A stretch of DNA of 6,069 nt, taken from positions 922-6,990 of the forward strand of contig DBCW01000049.1 in NCBI GenBank assembly GCA_002293265.1, written 5' to 3'. Shown piece by piece: positions 1 to 4,285 of this stretch. Position numbers and translations under genes: made by a program. Position 1 is the first letter of the stretch; the number at the start of each line of letters is the position of its first letter. The notes under the pieces were generated by a model. The model was not told the DNA's origin and did not search any database. It worked only from the letters and a program-made list of their open reading frames with translations. The stretch is from Eggerthellales bacterium UBA948 (GTDB taxonomy: Bacteria; Actinomycetota; Coriobacteriia; Coriobacteriales; UBA8131).

Positions 1-345
1 AGAGTAGCTGTTCATGATGCCATCATCTGTAACATTGGTAAGATTCACGCGCATGGCGACTTGACCATCACGCAAATCTACTCCCAAGGCTGCAAGCTCC
101 AATGCTCCGCGTCCGATTGGGTATTCAACAGGGTTATAACCCATAATAGACGTACAGGCTACATTGGATGATGGTTCCATGCCTTCTGGCACATTCAGTG
201 CCAGCCCCACAGCGCCGGACTTAGCTAAGGCATCAAGGTATGGAGTCTGCGCCGCCTCAAGCGTGGTTAAGCCGTTGTAAACTTCAAGCGGATCACCGGA
301 AGCTCCGTCAAGTATCACTATTGCATATCGCATACCGTTGTTCAT
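1..345 (-). CDS. apgM: Archaeal-type 2,3-bisphosphoglycerate-independent phosphoglycerate mutase (ApgM-like), N-terminal part
   Basis: Reading the minus strand from ATG at 345-343 gives 115 open codons running off the left window edge, so the C-terminal two thirds are missing. The family catalyses interconversion of 3- and 2-phosphoglycerate in cytosolic glycolysis. Visible family signatures: an N-terminal beta strand ending in LDG, whose Asp13 should be a metal ligand as in the alkaline phosphatase superfamily; TTLEAAQTPYLDALAKSG (about residues 27-44); VPEGMEPSSN (52-61), containing the probable phosphoacceptor Ser60; SIMGYNP (66-72); and a GRGALELAALGV block (78-89). The common family form is SD.A.LSILGYDP, so Asn61 and Asn71 here replace usual Asp residues. 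An AAGGAA ribosome site 7 bases upstream supports the ATG; Met5 is a weaker alternative start. A closely related subfamily has been annotated as a proposed homoserine kinase, and the N-terminal part alone cannot fully separate the two. It is transcribed divergently from the FIST gene. Confidence 0.8.
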   Translation of the reverse strand, partial: MNNGMRYAIVILDGASGDPLEVYNGLTTLEAAQTPYLDALAKSGAVGLALNVPEGMEPSSNVACTSIMGYNPVEYPIGRGALELAALGVDLRDGQVAMRVNLTNVTDDGIMNSYS

Positions 346-352
346 ATGAATG

Positions 353-358
353 TTCCTT
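353..358 (-). promoter_or_regulatory. Ribosome binding site of the apgM-like gene
   Basis: On the minus strand AAGGAA lies 7 bases before the ATG at 345. This fixes the start at 345 rather than at the in-frame ATG four codons later. The start codon itself sits inside a perfect 10-base palindrome, TTCATATGAA, at 341-350. Confidence 0.6.
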
Positions 359-541
359 TTCGTTATTAACTATGCGGAGGCTTTGCGGTTCATCTACCAA
401 CAAAGCCGACATTTTGTTTTTCGCTACCAGTATACCGCTAAAGTCATATTGCTTATATGATGATAGACACCACCGGATACCATCGGTGGACATTCGCGCC
501 GCTAAAAAGCATGTATTTAATTTGCTCTTGCCAAGGTATAT

Positions 542-571
542 ATCACAAAACCGAGTAAAATACGTTACAAT
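542..571 (+). promoter_or_regulatory. Candidate promoter for the FIST-kinase operon
   Basis: ATCACA at 542-547 (4 of 6 matches to TTGACA) is followed after 18 bases by TACAAT at 566-571 (5 of 6 matches to TATAAT). Transcription would begin near 578 and give a leader of about 110 bases before the GTG start. The match is moderate and the region is AT-rich, so a chance hit is quite possible. The same TACAAT hexamer occurs upstream of ohrR. Confidence 0.3.
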
Positions 572-586
572 ACTAGAAACGCCAGA

Positions 587-616
587 TACTTGCAGCTCAA
601 GCAAGTAGTTTTGTTT
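587..616 (+). terminator. Terminator-like hairpin in the leader upstream of the FIST gene
   Basis: TACTTGC (587-593) and GCAAGTA (601-607) form a perfect 7-bp stem with a 7-base loop. It is followed by GTTTTGTTT (608-616), the U-rich tail expected of an intrinsic terminator read on the plus strand. The stem has only three G-C pairs, so any termination would be weak. No gene ends just upstream, which makes it either leader attenuation for the FIST operon, the end of an unannotated short transcript, or chance. The minus-strand reading lacks a T-run. Confidence 0.3.
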
Positions 617-676
617 CTACTGGCTTTACCTATTGAAGGCAATACCAAATTACGCGCACGCTTTTAGGATGATTAT

Positions 677-682
677 GGGGAG
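677..682 (+). promoter_or_regulatory. Ribosome binding site deciding the FIST GTG start
   Basis: GGGGAG lies 6 bases before GTG at 689. An in-frame TAG at 665-667 rules out a start further upstream, and no in-frame ATG or GTG lies between, so GTG 689 is the first possible common start. An ATG at 675 is out of frame and opens only six codons. Confidence 0.6.
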
Positions 683-688
683 TTCAAA

Positions 689-1867
689 GTGCTAAACGTA
701 CAAACAGCTTTCACGCCGGAGATCGACGACGTTGACAAAGCTGTCACAGAAATTATCGAGCAGCTGAACTTAGACGCGCTTGGAAAGTACCGCATTGGTA
801 TTATTGCTGCTCTACCGGCATTTTTAGAGACAGGAGTAGTAGCTGCCCTACAAGAGGCTTTGCCTTTTGACCTCGTAGGGCAAACCACCATAGCTACATC
901 TTTGTGCGGTAGCGATAATCTTGACCAACTTAGCATAATGGTGCTCTCTTCCGATACGATAGAGTTCAGCATTTACCTAAGCACGCCTATCGATGGTCAA
1001 AGCGCAGATCCGATCAAATCCGCACATCTTAAAGCCACAGCTCCATACGAACAAAAGCCGAGTTTCATCTTGTCTTATGTGCCTCTGTCTCAAACTGCAA
1101 GTGGCGATTTTTTCATCAAGAATTTGGATACTATCAGCGGCGGAGTTCCGATATTTGGTGGCGTTACTGTCGATGACACCTTGGATTATCACAATTCACA
1201 AGTTATTTATAAGGGTAAAGGTTATAGCGACCAAATGGCGTGCGTTCTTTTTTACGGAGACGTTAGACCACGCTTTTTCTTGGCAACTATTACTTACGGC
1301 AAAGTCTTTGAGGAGACCGGGCTTGTAACCGGTAGCACCGGCAGCTTGTTGAGAACAATAGACGGTGCACCGGTCTCAGAGTTTTTAAAGAGCGTTGGCA
1401 TAAAACCTAATGAAGACGGCGAGTTTGTAGGCATCAACACTTATCCTTACCTAGTGGATTATAACGATGGAAGTGACCCGGTTATCAAAATCATGTTTGC
1501 TGTTACAGCCGAAGGTTACGCAGCATGTGGCGGAGACATACCTGAGGGAGCTTTGCTTACGGTAAGCATCTTTGACAGCAACGAAATACTGGGAAGCAGC
1601 AAGGCTACGATCAGCAATTTAGCTGAAGATGTCAAGGAAAACGGTGCTAACTTGGTCTTAGCGTATTCATGCGTCGGTCGTTACTTCTCCTTAGGTGTAA
1701 ATGCAAAAGCAGAAGTCGAGCTGCTTGAAGATGCGCTCAGCAATTGCGATGTACCATACGTATTTACTTACTGCGGAGGAGAGTTATGCCCTGTGGGTAA
1801 CAAGGATGACTCTTCGATCCTTACTAATCGTGCCCACAATAGTACTTTTATAGCCGTGGTTTTATAA
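689..1867 (+). CDS. FIST-domain signal transduction protein (FIST_N plus FIST_C)
   Basis: This 392-residue protein has no signal peptide or membrane segment, so it should be cytosolic. The FIST_N part covers roughly residues 30-225; the GGVPIFGGVTVDD stretch (151-163) and the VTGSTGSLLRTIDGAPVSEFL stretch (213-233) are typical of it. FIST_C covers roughly 230-390, with LAYSCVGR (324-331) and a closing NRAHNSTFIAVV (380-391) that matches the usual final strand. FIST domains are predicted sensory modules, proposed to bind small ligands such as amino acids, found with kinases, cyclases and chemoreceptors; direct biochemistry is sparse. Here the protein carries no output domain, so it probably acts on a partner. 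The hybrid kinase gene begins 66 bases downstream in the same reading frame with no terminator between, suggesting one operon. Translation starts at GTG. Seven cysteines, including a C362-x4-C367 pair in the closing block, are notable. Family assignment is firm; ligand and partner are inference. Confidence 0.85.
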   Translation: MLNVQTAFTPEIDDVDKAVTEIIEQLNLDALGKYRIGIIAALPAFLETGVVAALQEALPFDLVGQTTIATSLCGSDNLDQLSIMVLSSDTIEFSIYLSTPIDGQSADPIKSAHLKATAPYEQKPSFILSYVPLSQTASGDFFIKNLDTISGGVPIFGGVTVDDTLDYHNSQVIYKGKGYSDQMACVLFYGDVRPRFFLATITYGKVFEETGLVTGSTGSLLRTIDGAPVSEFLKSVGIKPNEDGEFVGINTYPYLVDYNDGSDPVIKIMFAVTAEGYAACGGDIPEGALLTVSIFDSNEILGSSKATISNLAEDVKENGANLVLAYSCVGRYFSLGVNAKAEVELLEDALSNCDVPYVFTYCGGELCPVGNKDDSSILTNRAHNSTFIAVVL

Positions 1868-1869
1868 TT

Positions 1870-1926
1870 ATGTGCGCCTACTGGGCAACCAAGATCATAT
1901 TTAAAGAACCGGAGGACAAGGAATAG
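1870..1926 (+). other. 18-codon open frame between FIST and kinase genes, possible coupling peptide
   Basis: ATG at 1870, two bases after the FIST stop codon, opens 18 codons ending at TAG 1924-1926, seven bases before the GTG of the kinase. The kinase ribosome site lies inside its last codons, so ribosomes finishing it could reinitiate on the kinase. It has no clear ribosome site of its own and no recognisable sequence, so it may be chance. Confidence 0.15.
1911..1923 (+). promoter_or_regulatory. Double purine-rich ribosome site upstream of the hybrid kinase
   Basis: GGAGG at 1911-1915 is the better anti-SD match but lies 18 bases from the start codon; AAGGA at 1918-1922 is 11 bases away, still a little long. 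An in-frame TAA at 1928-1930 excludes any upstream start, and the first in-frame ATG is at about codon 57, inside the coiled coil/PAS boundary. GTG 1934 is therefore the best start despite spacing that suggests modest translation. Confidence 0.45.
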
Positions 1927-1933
1927 TTAAGAC

Positions 1934-3640
1934 GTGTCTTTAGATGAACAAGAAAAAATAAAAGCGCTTGAAACAGAAGTCAAAAAGCTTACAAGAGCTC
2001 TTGAGAAAGAGCGAGTTTTTGCTGAGCGCAATAAGGCGAACGAAGAATCAAAACGTTTGCTTGCTGACATTGTATTAGCTGAGCGCTCGCGCCTTGAGCA
2101 CAATATGAGTCTAATGTTGCATCACAGCAACAACATTGTGATTTTTTTTGATGCGAACGGAATAATCAACTTTTGCGCTGATCTGTTTTTCCTCTTCAAA
2201 GGTTTACCGCCAAGCTTTGGTTTGATCAAAGGCAAAAGTCTAAGAGAACTCACCGAAGACTTTTTACCACTGAGTTTTATAAATCATGCTGAGAAGCTTT
2301 TAAAATCCGGTGAAGTTGATGATCCCAAAAACACCACCACTGACTCACATACTCACGAGACTACCCTCCAAGCGTTCTCATACATCGAACACGAGATCCG
2401 TGACTATCGCGCCAACGCAGTATTGCTAACAGATGCAAATGGCAAAAAGAGCGGTTTGATGGTGCAGATGTACGATATGACCGAAAACACTCGGGCACGT
2501 CGTGAAGCCGAGCAGGCTAACGCAACAAAATCGGACTTCCTTGCTACAGTCAGCCACGAGATTCGCACTCCTATGAGCGCCATAATCGGTCTGGCAGAAA
2601 TGCTCTCCAAAACAAATCTTGACGACAAGCAACAAGGCTACCTGTCTAAAATCGAGGTCTCATCGCAGGTAATGCTTGCCTTAATAAATGACTTACTTGA
2701 TTTTTCTAAGATTGAAGCTAATAAATTTGAGTTGGTAAATGATTATTTTGACATGCATGCGCTACTGGGCAATCTAAAGGCAATGTTTGATGTGATGATG
2801 GAGCAAAAACATCTGCATTTTAAGGTGGAGTTTGACCCAAAAATACCAAATGTTGTATTTAGCGATGAAAAGCGTATTAGGCAAATACTTATGAACATAT
2901 TGAACAATGCTTACAAGTATACGCCTTCGGGAATGGTTGTATTTAGCGTTAGACCTCTTGACGACGATGTAATACGCTTTGATGTAAAAGATACCGGGGT
3001 GGGAATCAAGAAAGAAGATTTTGACAAGTTATTTGTTGCTTTTGAGCAACTTGATAAATTGCAAAACAAGCAAATCTCAGGAACCGGACTTGGGCTGGCA
3101 ATTACTAAAATTCTTGTAGAGATGATGCATGGCCATATCGAAGTTGAGTCCGAGTATGGTCAAGGCTCAACACTTACGGTATTTTTACCTTTGACTAAGG
3201 GCAAACAAGAAGATCTTCCATTTACGCAAAAGCAAGCCGTACAGTTTAGCGCACCTAATGCTCACGTGCTTGTGGTTGACGATGTCGAAATCAATCTTGA
3301 GATCGCTGAGTTCATGCTTGAGCCATTTAACATGAAGGTCAAAACAGCCTGCAATGGAAAAGAAGCCATAAAACTTGTTGGCGAACACCATTTTGATATC
3401 ATCTTGATGGATCACATGATGCCGGAAATGGATGGTATTGAAGCGACCAAGCACATTCGCAGCTTAAATGATGCACAAAGCAACGTACCGATCATTGCCT
3501 TTACGGCTAATGCCATCGCCGGTGTGGAGAAAAAATTCATCGATGCCGGATTTAACAGCTTCTTATCCAAACCTATCGACCCTATACAACTATCGCACAC
3601 GCTATACGAATTTCTCCCCAAAGACTTGATTGTTGATTAA
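1934..3640 (+). CDS. Soluble PAS hybrid histidine kinase with C-terminal receiver domain
   Basis: The 568-residue protein has no membrane segment. Order: a charged N-terminal coiled coil (about 1-55); a PAS-like sensor region (about 57-190) closing with a PAC-type LMVQMYDMTEN stretch; HisKA with the H-box SHEIRTPM and phosphoacceptor His208; HATPase_c with the N-box around Asn321-Asn325, G1 motif DTGVGI (353-358) and G2 motif GTGLGLAI (383-390); and a receiver domain (about 443-565) with acidic pair Asp449/Asp450, phosphoacceptor Asp493 in MDHMMPEMDG, Thr524 and Lys546. All catalytic residues are present, so kinase and receiver should both be active. There is no HPt or DNA-binding output domain, so phosphate must pass to a separate HPt protein, or the receiver may act on the kinase itself. 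The position right after the FIST gene suggests the FIST protein supplies its input. Start is GTG. The signal sensed is unknown. Confidence 0.88.
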   Translation: MSLDEQEKIKALETEVKKLTRALEKERVFAERNKANEESKRLLADIVLAERSRLEHNMSLMLHHSNNIVIFFDANGIINFCADLFFLFKGLPPSFGLIKGKSLRELTEDFLPLSFINHAEKLLKSGEVDDPKNTTTDSHTHETTLQAFSYIEHEIRDYRANAVLLTDANGKKSGLMVQMYDMTENTRARREAEQANATKSDFLATVSHEIRTPMSAIIGLAEMLSKTNLDDKQQGYLSKIEVSSQVMLALINDLLDFSKIEANKFELVNDYFDMHALLGNLKAMFDVMMEQKHLHFKVEFDPKIPNVVFSDEKRIRQILMNILNNAYKYTPSGMVVFSVRPLDDDVIRFDVKDTGVGIKKEDFDKLFVAFEQLDKLQNKQISGTGLGLAITKILVEMMHGHIEVESEYGQGSTLTVFLPLTKGKQEDLPFTQKQAVQFSAPNAHVLVVDDVEINLEIAEFMLEPFNMKVKTACNGKEAIKLVGEHHFDIILMDHMMPEMDGIEATKHIRSLNDAQSNVPIIAFTANAIAGVEKKFIDAGFNSFLSKPIDPIQLSHTLYEFLPKDLIVD

Positions 3641-3647
3641 AGGCGTA

Positions 3648-3716
3648 CTATTTCGTGCAAAAGACAAGCAAATCACAGTTTCAATGATAGGTTTAATTGA
3701 CTTTCGTGCGAAATAG
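3648..3716. repeat. Long imperfect inverted repeat after the kinase gene
   Basis: CTATTTCGTGCAAAAG at 3648-3663 faces CTTTCGTGCGAAATAG at 3701-3716. In RNA the arms pair over 16 positions with two G-U wobbles and one mismatch, enclosing a 37-base loop. It starts 8 bases after the kinase stop and could cap the operon transcript, but the large loop and absence of a T-run make it a poor intrinsic terminator. The right arm also contains the near-palindrome TTTCGTGCGAAA at 3702-3713, which could instead be a protein site for the ohrR promoter region. Confidence 0.4.
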
Positions 3717-3742
3717 CGTGATTTTGCCAAATAGTGCATTTG
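3708..3742. promoter_or_regulatory. Tandem AAATAG dyads, candidate OhrR operator
   Basis: GCGAAATAG (3708-3716) and GCCAAATAG (3726-3734) repeat with an 18-base period. Each begins a small dyad: AAAT, 6 bases, ATTT at 3711-3724, and CAAAT, 5 bases, ATTTG at 3728-3742. OhrR and other MarR-family repressors bind AT-rich inverted repeats near their own promoters and are commonly autoregulated, so these are the best operator candidates in the ohrR upstream region. They do not match the known Bacillus subtilis OhrR site, so the assignment rests on position and symmetry only. Confidence 0.35.
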
Positions 3743-3776
3743 AAATTCATTCTGCGCGAAGTTTAGCTAAATAAGG

Positions 3777-3782
3777 TACAAT
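3777..3782 (+). promoter_or_regulatory. Candidate -10 element of the ohrR promoter
   Basis: TACAAT (5 of 6 matches to TATAAT) lies 38 bases before the ATG of ohrR, which would give a leader of about 30 bases. No good -35 hexamer is found at 16-18 bases upstream, where the sequence is GC-rich. A TTGAAA at 3740-3745 is too far from this hexamer and would need a different, poor -10. Confidence 0.3.
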
Positions 3783-3805
3783 AACTATCATCACACATTC
3801 AGATT

Positions 3806-3815
3806 AGGAGGAGGG
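3806..3815 (+). promoter_or_regulatory. Strong ribosome binding site of ohrR
   Basis: AGGAGGAGGG is a near-perfect anti-SD match with AGGAGG ending 8 bases before ATG 3820. It fixes this start and predicts efficient translation, in contrast to the weak sites of the FIST and kinase genes. Confidence 0.75.
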
Positions 3816-3819
3816 TCTT

Positions 3820-4242
3820 ATGTCATATGATGCCCTAAAGCTAGAAAACCAGTTGTGTTTTCCGCTATACGCTGCATCAAAAGAGGTTGTAAATAAATAC
3901 ACACCTTACCTTGACGAGATCGGGCTAACGTACACACAATATATTTCATTGATGGTATTGTGGGAAAAGAAATGCATTGGCGTGGGGGAACTGGGTAAGT
4001 GTTTGCATTTGGATTCCGGCACACTAACGCCAATGTTAAAACGCCTTGAGCGCAAAGGATATGTCAAGCGCGAGCGCGATAAAACAGATGAGCGCGTAGT
4101 AAACGTCTCAATCACAGAACCGGGCGAACAACTTAAAGATGCTGCAGTGACAATTCCGGTAAAAGTGGGGTCTTGTCTGCCACTGTCTATGGAAGAGGCC
4201 GAGACTCTATATAAGCTGCTCTATAAGATACTTGGGACTTAG
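3820..4242 (+). CDS. ohrR: OhrR-type MarR-family organic peroxide sensor and repressor
   Basis: The 140-residue protein has the usual OhrR length. The N-terminal NQLCF motif puts the peroxidatic cysteine at Cys13, and Tyr17, Tyr27 and Tyr38 have the same spacing as Tyr19, Tyr29 and Tyr40 around Cys15 in Bacillus subtilis OhrR. The winged helix-turn-helix carries the diagnostic block LHLDSGTLTPMLKRLERKG (62-80) and a wing with the DERVV segment (90-94). Cys119, 106 residues after Cys13, matches the resolving cysteine of 2-Cys OhrR proteins such as that of Xanthomonas (Cys22/Cys127), suggesting reversible disulfide switching; Cys52 and Cys61 are additional. OhrR proteins repress ohr, a thiol peroxidase for organic hydroperoxides, and usually themselves. 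No ohr gene lies in the window, and the downstream gene is convergent, so the regulon must lie elsewhere. Start and family are firm; the target genes are inferred. Confidence 0.9.
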   Translation: MSYDALKLENQLCFPLYAASKEVVNKYTPYLDEIGLTYTQYISLMVLWEKKCIGVGELGKCLHLDSGTLTPMLKRLERKGYVKRERDKTDERVVNVSITEPGEQLKDAAVTIPVKVGSCLPLSMEEAETLYKLLYKILGT

Positions 4243-4268
4243 AAAGGCGCTGATAGAGAGGCGCTGAA
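4241..4268. repeat. 14-base tandem duplication at the end of ohrR
   Basis: AGAAAGGCGCTGAT (4241-4254) is followed directly by AGAGAGGCGCTGAA (4255-4268), two copies with two differences. The first copy begins within the TAG stop codon of ohrR. It fills much of the 43-base gap to the convergent kinase. No stable hairpin with a T-run, and so no clear bidirectional terminator, is seen in this gap. Confidence 0.6.
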
Positions 4269-4285
4269 CAACTGCTTGGTTGACA

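Larger units (their letters stand above)
346..688. other. Divergent intergenic region with several inverted repeats, no credible gene
   Basis: These 343 bases separate the apgM-like gene (minus) from the FIST gene (plus) and should hold promoters for both. The overlapping open frames on each strand have no recognisable domains and run antisense into the apgM-like gene, so I do not call them. Short dyads are seen at 444-460 (TCATAT, 5 bases, ATATGA), 470-489 (CCACCG, 8 bases, CGGTGG), 587-607 (7-bp arms) and 631-644 (TATTG, AAGG, CAATA). A weak minus-strand -10 candidate (TATACT read on the minus strand) lies at 429-434 without a convincing -35. I found no tRNA-like fold and no riboswitch I recognise. 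Confidence 0.6.

Noticed and set aside
308..604. 98-codon minus-strand open frame overlapping the apgM-like start
   Set aside because: It overlaps the well-supported apgM start in another frame, resembles no family I know, and would cover the probable promoter region.
240..608. 122-codon plus-strand open frame
   Set aside because: It lies antisense to the start of the apgM-like gene and runs through the intergenic region; it has no ribosome site, no recognisable domain and an implausible composition rich in Ser, Cys and Arg.
346..688. Riboswitch or tRNA in the long intergenic region
   Set aside because: No known conserved riboswitch core or cloverleaf was recognised; only short generic hairpins are visible.
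3740..3769. TTGAAA with a downstream TAGCTA as the ohrR promoter
   Set aside because: The -10 match is poor at 17-18 base spacing; TACAAT at 3777 is the better hexamer although it lacks a -35 partner.
4243..4285. Bidirectional terminator between ohrR and the convergent kinase
   Set aside because: The only dyad is a 4-bp CAAC/GTTG pair without a T-run; the prominent signal is a direct, not inverted, repeat.
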